This document shows, one piece after another, positions 1-8,540 of a stretch of DNA of 64,000 nucleotides (positions are counted from its first letter, which is position 1; each line of letters starts with the position of its first letter). This DNA is from CAVWUA01 sp963758025 (GTDB lineage Bacteria > Planctomycetota > Planctomycetia > Isosphaerales > Isosphaeraceae), in the NCBI GenBank assembly GCA_963758025.1, contig CAVWUA010000015.1, positions 1 through 64,000 on the forward strand, in the 5' to 3' direction. Below the pieces are notes generated by a model. That model was not told the DNA's origin and did not search any database. It saw only the letters and a program-made list of their open reading frames with translations. A program made the position numbers and the translations under genes.

Positions 1-31
1 GCCGGCCACAAGTCTGATTTCAATTCCGCCG

Positions 32-841
32 ATGGCGCTGCTGTCCTTCCTCGCCATCACCTTCGCGATCACCTGGGGAGTGATCGGCCTCTACGTCCTC
101 GCGCCCGGATGGGCGTCGACCTGGCTCGGCGAGATCAGCGGCTCGCATCCGCTGTTCTTCCTCGCGACCTGGGCGCCCGGCATCTCGGCGGTCATCGTCG
201 TTCTGGCCTACGCCGGCGCGGCGGGCCTGCGGAGCTTCCTCGGCCGGCTGCTGCTCTGGCGCTGCCCGGCGGGATGGGCGGCGTTCGTCCTGATCGGGCT
301 GCCGCTCGTCTTCGTCGCGGGGTCGCTGATCAAGGGCGGGCCGGTGCTGGCGCCGCTGCCGCCGGAGGGCGCGGGGCCGCTCGTCGCGGTCATGTTCATG
401 ATGCTCTTCCTCGGCCCGGTCGAGGAGCTCGGCTGGCGCGGCGTCATGCAGCCGCTCCTGCAACGCCACATGGCGCCGCTCTGGGCCGGGATGCTGATCG
501 GCGCGACCTGGGGCCTCTGGCACCTGCCGGCGTTCTTCCTGTCGAGCACCGTCTACGCCACCTGGAACTTCCTGCCGTTCTTCGTCGGCAACGTCGTGCT
601 CGCGGTGCTCGTCACGCCGATCTTCAACCGGACCGGCGGCAGCCTGCTCTGGCCGATGCTGTTCCACTGGCAGCTCATCAACCCGTTCTGGCCGGACGCC
701 CAGCCCTGGGACACCTGGATACTCGTCGCGGTGGCGGTGGTCGTCGTCTGGTGGAACCGCGACACGATGCTGACGCGTGAGGGCGCGGTCACCGGGGTCG
801 TTCCTGCGGCGGACCCGCCGGCGCTGCGGACGGCAGGATGA
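32..841 (+). CDS. CPBP-family intramembrane metalloprotease
   Basis: A 269-residue, very hydrophobic protein with about six to seven membrane segments. The family signature is visible: EELGWRG near residues 131-137 (the EExxxR motif), WGLWHLP near 161-168 supplying the second metal-site histidine, and HWQ near the C terminus. The family (CAAX prenyl endopeptidase/Abi-like, type II) comprises membrane glutamate proteases. Bacterial members are often linked to bacteriocin immunity or peptide processing, but the substrate here is unknown. The frame is intact. Only 31 bases lie upstream, so a start further upstream cannot be excluded. Its stop overlaps the ATG of the next gene (ATGA), which indicates translational coupling. 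It is the first gene of a six-gene overlapping run that appears foreign to the rest of the window. Confidence 0.85.
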   Translation: MALLSFLAITFAITWGVIGLYVLAPGWASTWLGEISGSHPLFFLATWAPGISAVIVVLAYAGAAGLRSFLGRLLLWRCPAGWAAFVLIGLPLVFVAGSLIKGGPVLAPLPPEGAGPLVAVMFMMLFLGPVEELGWRGVMQPLLQRHMAPLWAGMLIGATWGLWHLPAFFLSSTVYATWNFLPFFVGNVVLAVLVTPIFNRTGGSLLWPMLFHWQLINPFWPDAQPWDTWILVAVAVVVVWWNRDTMLTREGAVTGVVPAADPPALRTAG

Positions 842-2014
842 CGGCCGTGCGCGCGCGACGACTGGCGGCGGCAGCTCTTCTCTCGCTGGCGGCAGGGCCG
901 GTGGGCGGAGCCGGCCGCCGACCTCTCGGTCCGGATCGAAGCCACGCTCGACGCGTTCCGTGAACGCTACGGCTTTCCCGGGGCGACCGCCGCGATCGCG
1001 CTGCCCGGACGGGACGGTGGCCACCGCCGCGACCGGCCTCGCCGACGTCGAGGCGGGGCGCGCGATGACGCCCGAGACGCGGATGCTGGCCGCCAGCATC
1101 GGCAAGACCTTCGTCGCGGCGACGGTGCTCGCGCTCGAGAGCGAGGGGCGGCTGGCGCGGGCGGACCGGCTCGCCGGGCATCTCGGCGACCGGCCGTGGT
1201 TCGCGGACCTGCCGAACGCCGACAGCATCACCATCGACCACCTGCTGCACCACAGCTCGGGCCTGCCGGACCACCCGCACCTGCCCGAGTTCCAGGCCGC
1301 CGCCGCGGCCCGCATCGCGTCCGGCGGAGCCGCCTTCACGCCGGAGGAGGTGCTGGGCTTCGTCACCGGACGGGAGCCGCTCTTCGCGGCCGGCGCCGGA
1401 TGGGCCTACAGCGACACCGGCTACATCCTGCTCGGGCTGGTGATCGAGGAGGTGACGGGGCGGCCCTACTACGACGTGGTGCAGGAGAGGTTCCTCGACC
1501 CCCTCGACCTGCCGGCACCGTCCCGTCCGACCGCCCCGACATCGCCGGGCTCGCCGTCGGCTACACGGTCCCGGAGAATCCCTTCGGGCTGCCGGAGCGG
1601 ACCGCGGACGCCGAGGGCCGGCTCGTCTGGGACCCGGGCGTGGAGTGGACCGGCGGCGGGCTCGCCTCCACCTCGCAGGACCTCGCGCGCTGGGGCCACG
1701 CGCTCTTCGGCGGCGCGGCGATGGAGGCGCCGTATCTCGACCGGCTGCTCGACGGCGTGCCGGTCGCGCCCGACGCGCCGGGCATCCTCTACGGCGCGGG
1801 CGTCGCGATCTACGCCGAGACGCCGCGCGGCCCGGTCTACGGCCACGGCGGCTGGATTCCGGCCTACGTCTCCAGCCTGCGCCACTACGCCGATCACGGC
1901 GTCACCGTCGCGTTCCAGATCAACAGCGACGCCGGCATCGTCGACGACAGCAGCGACCTCGTGCCCGCGCTGGAGGCGGCGCTGGCCGACCTCGCGATCG
2001 AGGCGGCGCGATGA
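838..2014 (+). CDS. Serine hydrolase, beta-lactamase/class C family (frameshifted)
   Basis: The coding signal passes through several frames. A signal-peptide-like start at 838 (MTAVRARRLAAAALLSLAAG) is followed by a shift near 905, another near 1010 and a third near 1510-1530, each restoring family-like sequence. Recognisable motifs in order are the catalytic SIGK tetrad (SxxK) around 1098-1109, YSDTGY (the Y-x-N-like motif) around 1408, and a C-terminal HGG motif around 1845. These define the penicillin-binding/beta-lactamase-like serine hydrolase fold, whose members act as esterases or D-aminopeptidases. The protein is probably exported. It overlaps both neighbours by ATGA junctions at 838-841 and 2011-2014. 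The shifts are either base-calling errors or real decay. The family is clear but the substrate is not. Confidence 0.75.
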
Positions 2015-2967
2015 TCTCGCGCCGCGCCCTCCTCGCCGGCATGGGCGGCCTCCTGGTCGCGGGCGGCGCCTACGCCGCCGGCGCGTACCGCGCGTCGATG
2101 GACGCGGCGGCGAACCGGCTCGCCCGGGGCAGCAGCGTCATCGAGACCAGCGCCGGCGCGCTGGAATACGCCGTGGCGGGCCGCGGGCCGCCGCTGATGA
2201 TGATCCACGGCACCGGGGGCGGGTTCGACCAGGGGCTGCTCTTCGCCGACCGGCTGCGCGAGAGCGGGTTCCAGATCGTCGCGCCCTCGCGGTTCGGCTA
2301 CCTGCGCAGCGCCTTTCCCGACGATGCCTCGCCGGCGCACCAGGCCGATGTCCTCGTCGAGCTCCTCGACCATCTCGGGATCGACCGCCTGCCGGTGGTC
2401 GGCGGCTCGGCCGGCGCGCTGACGGCGGCGGAGCTCGCGCTGCGGCACCCCGACCGGTGCTCGCACCTCGTCCTGCTGGTGCCGGCGGCGAACCTCGCGA
2501 ACCGCGACCCGGTGGAGTTCACCGCCCTGCAGCGGCTTGCCGTCGGGGCCGTCCTCGGCTCGGACCTCGGCGTTCTGGGCGCTGTCCTCGCTCGCGCCGC
2601 GGCAGATGATCCGCACCCTGCTCGCGACCGATCCCGCCCTGCTGGACCGGGTCGCGCCCGAGGAGAGGCGCCGCGCCGAGCTGATCCTCGCCGGGCTGAT
2701 GCCGATCAGCCGGAAGTCCGACGGGCTGCGCACCGACGCCTTCTGGGCCGGCACGCCGTCGCCCACCGCCTACGAGCGCATCGCCGTGCCGACGCTGATC
2801 CTGTCCTGCGAGGACGACCTCTTCGGCACCGCCGACACCGCGCGCCGCCTCGCCGCCCTGATCCCGGACGCCCGGCTGACGATCTGGCCCGAGGGCGGCC
2901 ACATCTGGCTCGGCCACGATGCCGACGTGGCGGACGAGATCGCCGCGTTCGTCCGGCCCGAGCCTGA
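2011..2967 (+). CDS. Exported alpha/beta hydrolase (frameshifted)
   Basis: The start at 2011 overlaps the upstream stop. The N terminus MISRRALLAGMGGLLVAGGA resembles a Tat or Sec signal with a twin-arginine pair. Core motifs of the alpha/beta hydrolase fold are the oxyanion-hole segment HGTGGG, the nucleophile elbow GGSAGA, the acid loop SCEDDLFG and the histidine loop GGHIWLGH. Coding moves to another frame between about 2560 and 2590, where QRLAVGAVLGSDLGVLG continues into APRQMIRTLLATD. It returns to the first frame close to the end, where a TGA at 2965-2967 gives a natural stop; without that second shift the frame would run into the next gene. The substrate is unknown. Its place among other hydrolases suggests a shared catabolic pathway. 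Confidence 0.7.
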   Translation: MISRRALLAGMGGLLVAGGAYAAGAYRASMDAAANRLARGSSVIETSAGALEYAVAGRGPPLMMIHGTGGGFDQGLLFADRLRESGFQIVAPSRFGYLRSAFPDDASPAHQADVLVELLDHLGIDRLPVVGGSAGALTAAELALRHPDRCSHLVLLVPAANLANRDPVEFTALQRLAVGAVLGSDLGVLGAVLARAAADDPHPARDRSRPAGPGRARGEAPRRADPRRADADQPEVRRAAHRRLLGRHAVAHRLRAHRRADADPVLRGRPLRHRRHRAPPRRPDPGRPADDLARGRPHLARPRCRRGGRDRRVRPARA

Positions 2968-3013
2968 CCGCGCGAGTCCCGTCAACGCGCCACACACGAA
3001 AGGAACTGCCACG

Positions 3014-4022
3014 ATGACCTGGAGAAAGATCGTCCTGACCGAGTTCGGCGGCGCGGACCGCCTCGAGATGCAGACCGTCGACGCCCTGCCGGAGCCTCAG
3101 GGGGCGGAGGTCCGCGTCCGCGTCCTGGTGACGAGCGCCGCCTTCACCGACGTGATGATCCGCAAGGGCAAGTACCCGGACGTCAAGGAGAAGCCGCCGT
3201 TCGCGCTCGGCTACGACCTCGTCGGCGTGGTGGACGCGACGGGCCCCGAGGCGACCCGCTTCAGGCCCGGCGACCGGGTGGCGGACCTGACCACGATCGG
3301 CGCCTATGCCGAGTACATCTGCCTGCCCGAGGACCGGCTGACGGCGGTGCCGGAGGGCGTCTCGGACGTCGATGCGCTCGGCGTGATCCTCTCGGCGGTG
3401 ACGCCCTACCAGATGCTGCACCGCGTGGCGAAGGCGCAGGCCGGGCAGAGCCTGCTGATCCACGGCGCGGGCGGCGCGGTCGGCACGGCGATGCTGCAAC
3501 TCGCGCGCGACGCCGGCGTCACCGCCTTCGGCACCGACGTCGCGGCCAAGCACGACCTGATCCGCAGCCTCGGCGCGACGCCGATCGACGCCGACGCCTC
3601 CGAGGAGGCGCTGCGGGCCGCCGTCGGCGAGGGCGTCGACGTCGCCTTCGATCCGCTCGGCGGCGAGAGCCTCGTCGCGCTCGCTGCACGCGCTGAAGCC
3701 GGGCGGCATGCTGGTCGCCTTCGGGTTCCAGAACGAGGTGCTGGGCCGCGGCGGGTCGATCCCGCTCGATTTCGTCAAGCTGAAGCTCTGGGACTGGCTG
3801 CCGAACGGCCACGCGACGGCCTTCTACTCGATCGGCGCGATGCGGCGGAAGCACCCGGACTGGTTCCGGGAGGACCTCGCCACGCTCTTCGCGATGCTGG
3901 CGGAGGGCCGGATCGACCCGGTGGTCGCCGAGGTCCTGCCGCTGGAGGAGGCGCGGCGCGCCCACGAGCGGGTCGAGGCGGGCGAGGTCGCGGGCAAGCT
4001 CGTGCTGCGGGTGACGGAATGA
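3014..4022 (+). CDS. Medium-chain dehydrogenase, quinone oxidoreductase-like (frameshifted)
   Basis: This member of the MDR superfamily starts MTWRKIVLTEFGG, as quinone oxidoreductases (zeta-crystallin-like) do. It has an N-terminal GroES-like domain with FALGYDLVGVV, and a Rossmann nucleotide-binding motif HGAGGAVGTAMLQLA around residues 153-167. No cysteine/histidine zinc-ligand set is visible, so a zinc-independent NADPH-dependent reductase of quinones or enones is more likely than an alcohol dehydrogenase. The frame shifts near 3680-3705 (ESLVAL into GGMLVAFGFQNE), after which the C terminus runs normally to 4022. Corrected length is about 335 residues, as usual for the family. An AAGGAACTG box precedes the start. 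The stop overlaps the next ATG. Confidence 0.8.
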
Positions 4023-5447
4023 CTGCGCGTTCGGCACTGATCGCCGCGGCGCTTCCTGGCCTCGGCCGGCGGCGCGGCGGGGCAGACGCAGGCGGTCCTC
4101 GTCACGGACGTCAACGTCGTCGACGTCGCCGCGGGCACGGTTGCCGAAGGCCAGTCGATCCTGATCGAGGACGGCATGATCGCCGCCGTCGGCGCCGACC
4201 TCGAGCCGGCGGCGGCGAGCGCTTCGACGCAGACGGCGCCTTCGTGATCCCCGGCCTCTGGGACAGCCACGTCCACGTCTTCTCCTCGCCGACCGAGCCC
4301 GAGACGGCGCTGCCGCTCTACCTGCTCAACGGCGTCACCGGCATCCGCGACATGGGCGCGCTCTGGCCGATCGAGGAGCAGCAGGCGCTCCAGCGGCGGA
4401 TCGAGAGCGGCGAGGTGCTCGGGCCGCGCCTGATCCTCTCCGGCGCCTGGGTCGACGCCGCGCCCGGCTCCTGGCCCGGCATGTTCCTCGCCGACACGCC
4501 GGAGGAGGCGCGCGCCGTCGTGGACCGGATCGCGGCCGAGGGCTGGGCGGCGGTGAAGTCCTACTCGATGCTCGACGAGCCCACCTACCTCGCGCTGGCC
4601 GAGGCCGCCGAGGCGCACGACCTGCCGCTCGTCGGCCACATCCCGGAGCGGGTGGCGCTCGGCACCGCGATCGACGCCGGGCAGGACGGAATGGAGCATT
4701 TCGGGCGCGTCACCATGGCCTGCTCGACCGCCGAGGCGGAGATGCTCGCGGACCTGCGCGCGGCGATGGACGCCGGCGCCGACCAGGCGCGGATCTTCGA
4801 GATCATGGCGGGCCGCAACCGGATCGTGCTGGAGACCTGGGACCGGGCGCTCTGCGAGGACGTGCTGGCGCGCATGGCCGACGCCGGGACTGCACGTCAG
4901 CCCGACGCTGGTCGTCGCCGACTTCTACACTCGGCAACTGGCCCGCGCCCGACGCGCCGCGGATGCGGATGCTGCCGGCGGAGGTGCGCGAGGCCTGGGG
5001 CCGGCCGGACTTCCGGCTGGAGGCGATGACGGACGAGGTGCGCGACGCTCGCCGACGACTCCATCGCGCTCGACCGCCGCACCTTCCTGATGGCGCACGC
5101 GGCCGGCGTGCCGATCCTCGCCTCGACCGACGCCTCCTTCGCCAACCCCTACATCTTCCACGGCGTCTCGCTGCTCGACGAACTCGACCTCTATGTCGAG
5201 ATCGGCCTCACGCCGCGCGAGGCGCTCTTCACCGCGACGGTCGCGCCGCCGCGCTTCTTCGGCCTCGCCGATCAGGACGGCACCATCGCCCCGGGCCGCC
5301 GGGCCGACCTCGTGCTGCTCGACGCCAATCCGCTCGAGGGCCTCGCGACGCTGCGGCGGCCCGGGGCGGTCATCGTCGGCGGGACGCGTGCTCGACCGGG
5401 CGGCGCTCGACGCGCTCGAGGCGCAGCTGCTGGCGAAGGGCGAATGA
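4019..5447 (+). CDS. Amidohydrolase, imidazolonepropionase-like (frameshifted)
   Basis: The metal-binding motif GLWDSHVHVF (HxH) lies around 4258-4282. A candidate metal-bridging lysine is in AAVKSYS, and further metal-site histidines are in PLVGHIPE and GMEHFG. A late conserved segment, ILASTDASF, carries an aspartate, and the C terminus ends GTIAPGRRADLVLLDANPL, which is typical of the superfamily. The N-terminal region (about 4045-4215) and the regions near 4890, 5045 and 5385 each switch frame, so at least four indels separate the readable parts. The corrected product would be about 470 residues. Such enzymes hydrolyse C-N bonds in cyclic imides, dipeptides or xenobiotic amides. The start overlaps the upstream stop, and the TGA at 5445-5447 overlaps the following ATG. 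Confidence 0.75.
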
Positions 5448-5493
5448 GCGAGTGGGGCGTGCCGATGCCGAACGGCCGCGAAGGGTCCGCCGA

Positions 5494-6368
5494 ATGGTGA
5501 CGCGGCCGCCTTCTCCTCGCCGCGATCCTGCTCGCCGGGACTGGCCTGCTCTTCGCGATCAGCCCCGGCCGTCCCGCCCCGCTGCGCGACGGGGCGGGCG
5601 CGTGATCCCGGGAGCATGTCGGAGCGGGTGACGGTGGAGATCGGCGGCATCCCGCAGGGCATGTTCATCCAGAGCGTCGACCCGGCGAACCCGGTGCTCC
5701 TGTTCCTGCACGGCGGCCCGGGGATGGTCGAGTTCTTCATGGAGCAGGAGTATCCGACCGGGCTCGAGCAGCACTTCACCATGGTCTGGTGGGAGCAGCG
5801 CGGCGCGGGCATGTCGTTCTCGCCCGACATCCCGCCCGAGACCATGACGATGGACCAGATGATCGCGGACACGGTCGAGGTCGCCGACTACCTGCGGACG
5901 CGCTTCGGTCAGGACCGGATCCTGCTGCTCGGCCATTCCTGGGGCGGCTATCTCGGCATCCAGGTCGCCGCCGCCGCGCCCGACCGCTTCCTCGCCTATG
6001 TCGGGATGGCCCAGATCGTCCACCAGCTCCGGTCCGAGGTCATGGCCCGCGACTACATGATCGAGGCCTATCGCGCGCGCGGCGACGAGGCCATGGTCCG
6101 CCGGCTCGAGGCCGCGCCGGTCAGCATGGCGGACGGCCCTCGCCCGAATGGATGCGGCTGCGCGACGCCGCGATGCACCGGATCGGCGTCGGCCACACCC
6201 GCGACATGCGCTCGGTCGTCACGGGCATCTTCCTGCCGATGTGGCGGGTGCGCGCCTACACCGTCACGGAGAAGATCAACATCTGGCGCGGCAAGCTCTG
6301 GTCGCGGCCGTTCTTCTGGGACGACCTGATCCGGGACGATCTCGCCGCGCGGCTGACGGCGTTCCTCC
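5494..6368 (+). CDS. Alpha/beta hydrolase, proline iminopeptidase-like, truncated at a junction
   Basis: The start is uncertain. ATG 5444 overlaps the previous stop but meets a stop at 5498. ATG 5494 allows a membrane/signal segment (LLLAAILLAGTGLLFAISPG) after one indel. The mature part, readable from 5616, shows LFLHGGPG (oxyanion hole), WWEQRGAG and the nucleophile elbow LGHSWGGYLG, which are hallmarks of the proline iminopeptidase-like hydrolases. A further shift occurs near 6130-6145. The protein stays readable to DDLIRDDLAARLTAF near 6360, then the similarity ends. The part expected to hold the catalytic aspartate and histidine is missing, because the sequence changes to the inside of an opposite-strand GDPD gene. 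The gene is therefore broken in this assembly. Confidence 0.7.
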
Positions 6369-6385
6369 TCCGGGTAGCGTCGAGC
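6355..6385. other. Junction between two unrelated coding sequences
   Basis: On the left, the + strand reads as an alpha/beta hydrolase up to about 6360. On the right, the - strand reads as a glycerophosphodiester phosphodiesterase down to about 6370. Neither gene has its other half in the window, and no inverted repeat, tRNA or integrase is visible at the point. The change coincides with a change in gene style and in frameshift density. This is compatible with a chimeric contig or with a deletion or recombination breakpoint. Confidence 0.6.
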
Positions 6386-6622
6386 CACGTCAGTCGTGCG
6401 AACGAGCGAGTCGTCGTGAATCACGACGGGCACGCCATCGCGGGTCATCTGGACATCCAACTCCCAGGCATCCGCCCCAGCCTGATGCGCACGCCGAGCC
6501 GCCTCCAGCGTGTTCTCGGGAGCGGGGCAGGAGTCTCCCCGATGGGCGATCACCCAGGGGCACCGTTCAAGATTTCGAAGGCTGAGACGGAACAGGTTTT
6601 CCGCCGGTGTTGCCGGAGTCAT
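6370..6622 (-). pseudogene. Glycerophosphodiester phosphodiesterase (GDPD), 5' fragment
   Basis: Reading from 6622 on the minus strand, the protein begins MTPATPAENLFRLSLRNLER and continues with the GDPD active-site block: IAHRGDSCPAPENTLEAARR (HRG...EN), then WELDVQMTRDG (the ExD metal site) and VVIHDDSLVRTTDVA (HD). About 80 residues are present, where a full enzyme has roughly 240-260. The rest is lost at the junction near 6370. The start overlaps the stop of the upstream minus-strand gene by ATGA at 6619-6622, suggesting translational coupling. GDPDs hydrolyse glycerophosphodiesters to glycerol-3-phosphate and an alcohol. The family call is secure although the gene is incomplete. Confidence 0.8.
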
Positions 6623-7042
6623 CGTCCCCGTCTTGTGAAGGCGGATTGTCCGATTGCCTGGCCCAGAAATCCCATCGTGTTGACAGTCTGGGGAACGGGA
6701 ACATACGGGCGGTAGTACGGGACCGTCCCCGTATATCCGCCGTAGAACCCGCCATACGGAGAAACGGCAGGGTAGGACAGATACGGCGAGTACGGATACC
6801 CGGCGACGCCATAGGGCGTGTACCATCCTCCCGCGAAGCCCGGAACACCGACGACCGCACCTCCGACTGTGCCGCCGAATCCGGGGTTCACGATACCCCC
6901 TCCCGGAAACATGTTGCCCCCCAACGCAGGGTTCCTGAAGTTGCCGGGCAACCCCACCTCCAACGAAACTCTGCCCTTGCGAAATCCCGCTCAGACCAAC
7001 CACGAGACCAAGGGCCGTCAGAAGACTCTTGCCGCGGCGCAT
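6619..7042 (-). CDS. Small Gly/Tyr/Pro-rich exported protein
   Basis: The start at 7042 (MRRGKSLLTALGLVVGLSG) is preceded by a good GGGAGG box six bases upstream and gives a clear signal peptide. A one-base shift near 6960 connects it to a mature part rich in Gly, Tyr, Pro and Val (GGNMFPGGGIVNPGFGG, then repeated PYG, GYPYS and YYRPYVPVP elements), ending AFTRRGR. The corrected length is about 140 residues. No catalytic motif is visible. Low-complexity proteins of this kind are common in planctomycete envelopes, and two others of similar composition occur at 20389 and 34679. It is coupled to the downstream GDPD by an ATGA overlap. Function unknown. Confidence 0.6.
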
Positions 7043-7213
7043 AAGCTGCCTCCCGGTGTCGCTCATTCAGCGAGCCTGGTGAGAGAAGAATTCAAACGGA
7101 CGTGCCACTCGCTCAGACTATGATCTCGAGAGAATTACCGCTCCAACTCCATTCTCTCGTACCCCGGGACTCGACAATCCAGCTCCGAATCGGTTGAAAT
7201 ACGCTCATCAAAC

Positions 7214-7287
7214 GTGCCCGTAGCTCAATTGGATAGAGCGTTAGCCTCCGGAGCTAAAGGTTACAGGTTCAAGTCCTGTCGGGCATA
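7214..7287 (+). tRNA. tRNA-Arg (anticodon CCG)
   Basis: A complete 74-base cloverleaf can be drawn. The acceptor stem is GTGCCCG (7214-7220) with CGGGCAT (7280-7286), including a G-T closing pair. The D arm is GCTC/GAGC. The anticodon stem TTAGC/GCTAA encloses the loop CTCCGGA, with anticodon CCG at 7248-7250. The T arm is ACAGG-TTCAAGT-CCTGT and the discriminator is A7287. CCA is not encoded. The tRNA reads CGG arginine codons. Its intrinsic terminator now lies about 1 kb away, beyond an inserted IS element. Confidence 0.95.
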
Positions 7288-7288
7288 C

Positions 7289-8297
7289 TACAGCGGAGCA
7301 CATCCGCTTGGCGCACGATTTGAAGGTCCGTTCTTCAGGAGGTGACTCATGCAGCCCCTGTCGAATGATCTCCGCAACGCATCCTCGACGCCGTCGACAA
7401 CCACGAGGGCTCCCGGAGGGCACTCGCCGTCCGGTTCAAGGTCAACACCTCGACCATCACCAAATTGCTCCGACTCCGCCGCGAGACCGGCTCGTTCGAG
7501 CCCCGGCCCCACGCCGGCGGCGTCGCCCCCACCCTCGATGACGACGCCCTGCAGCGGCTCCGCAAGCTCGTCGAGGAGACCCCCGATGCCACGCTCGAGG
7601 TGCTCCGGCAGAACGATGGGCGTCTCCGGCAGCCGGATGATCATCTGGCGGGCCTGAAGCGGCTGGGCTGCCGCGAAGAAGAAGTCCCTGCACGCCGCCG
7701 AGCGGGACGCCCCGAGGTCCAGGACCAACGCCGCGAGTTCGCCGAGGACGTCGGGCGGATCGCGCCGCAGCGGCTGGTGTTCGTGGACGAGACGGGCGTG
7801 ACCACGGCGATGACACCCGGCTACGGCCGGGCCCCACGCGGCGTGCGGGCCGTGGATACCGCTCCGGCGTCGTGGGAGTCGGTGACCGTGGTCGCCGCGA
7901 TGGGACGCCGACGGGGTGAGGGCCCCGCTGGCGTATCCCGGGGGCGGTCAACGCCCCGACGTTCGTGGCCTACGTCGAACAGATCCTGGTCCCGGAGCTG
8001 CGCCGCGGGGACGTGGTGATCTTCGACAACCTGACGCTCGCACCGCGCCCGCGGTTGCCGCGGCGATCGAGCGGGTCGGGGCGCGCGTGCTGCGGCTGCC
8101 ACCGTACAGCCCGGACTTCACCCCGATCGAGGAGATGTTCTCGAAGTTCAAGGGGTTCCTGCGGCGGGTCGGCGCGAGGGCCAAGGAGCACCTGTACGAT
8201 GCCATCGGAGACGGACTACGAGAGGTCACGCCCGCAAGACATCCTCGGCTGGTTCCGACACGCCGGGATGTGCGTCATGCAGGCGTGACCCGCTGTA
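7289..8297 (+). mobile_element. IS630-type insertion sequence
   Basis: The element is about 1,009 bases including the TA at each end. The left end TACAGCGGAGCACATCCGC (from 7289) and the reverse complement of the right end, TACAGCGGGTCACGCCTGC (from 8297), match at 14 of 19 positions, starting with eight identical bases. Insertion at a TA dinucleotide is characteristic of the IS630/Tc1-mariner group, and TA is present at both borders. Inside is an IS630-type DDE transposase read in several frames. The left end is one base after the tRNA-Arg discriminator and the right end is 20 bases before that tRNA's terminator hairpin. Confidence 0.85.
7349..8288 (+). pseudogene. IS630-family transposase, multiply frameshifted
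   Basis: The start at 7349 (MQPLSNDLR) follows an AGGAGGTGA box. Family features are found in order but in alternating frames. There is a helix-turn-helix region (ILDAVDNHEGSRRALAVRF, near 7380-7440), a linker LDDDALQRLRKLVEETPDAT, the first catalytic Asp in LVFVDETGV (near 7780), the second in DVVIFDNLT (near 8015), and the Glu in PPYSPDFTPIEEMFSKFKG (near 8100-8155). The end is GMCVMQA at 8288. At least six shifts are needed (near 7377, 7610, 7640, 7895, 7940, 8040 and 8225). All three DDE residues are preserved, so the element may be intact in reality and the shifts may be sequencing errors. As written it could not make a transposase. Confidence 0.8.
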
Positions 8298-8316
8298 AAA
8301 GCACGGCGCATGCCTG

Positions 8317-8345
8317 AAGCCTCTGATTCTCTCAGAGGCTTTTTT
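8317..8345 (+). terminator. Intrinsic terminator, probably of the tRNA-Arg gene
   Basis: A perfect 10-base-pair hairpin, AAGCCTCTGA (8317-8326) and TCAGAGGCTT (8332-8341), has a 5-base loop and runs into six T residues (8340-8345). It lies 20 bases beyond the right end of the IS element. Removing the element would place it about 30 bases after the tRNA 3' end, the normal position for a tRNA terminator. Confidence 0.85.
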
Positions 8346-8540
8346 CGTTGCCTGCGTTTTCCCCAACGATTAGGCTCCCAACAGAGTCCGATCTTCCCGA
8401 TCCCGACGCTCCTTCGTGATGCGATTCGACGAGACACGGGAGCGGATTACTCCTGTTTCCGTGAGAGAACTGGCGACCCGAACGCCTGGAAGCGACGTGC
8501 TTCCCATCTTTCTCGGAAATCGTTACACCTGGAGATCATG

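Noticed and set aside
20..1366. Long minus-strand open frame opposite the first two genes
   Set aside because: The translation is Arg/Pro/Glu-rich without any motif, while the plus strand carries clear CPBP and serine-hydrolase motifs.
7214..8297. tRNA-Arg as an attachment site for an integrative element
   Set aside because: No integrase and no duplicated tRNA 3' end are present. The adjacent element has IS630-type ends and TA borders, which explains the arrangement.
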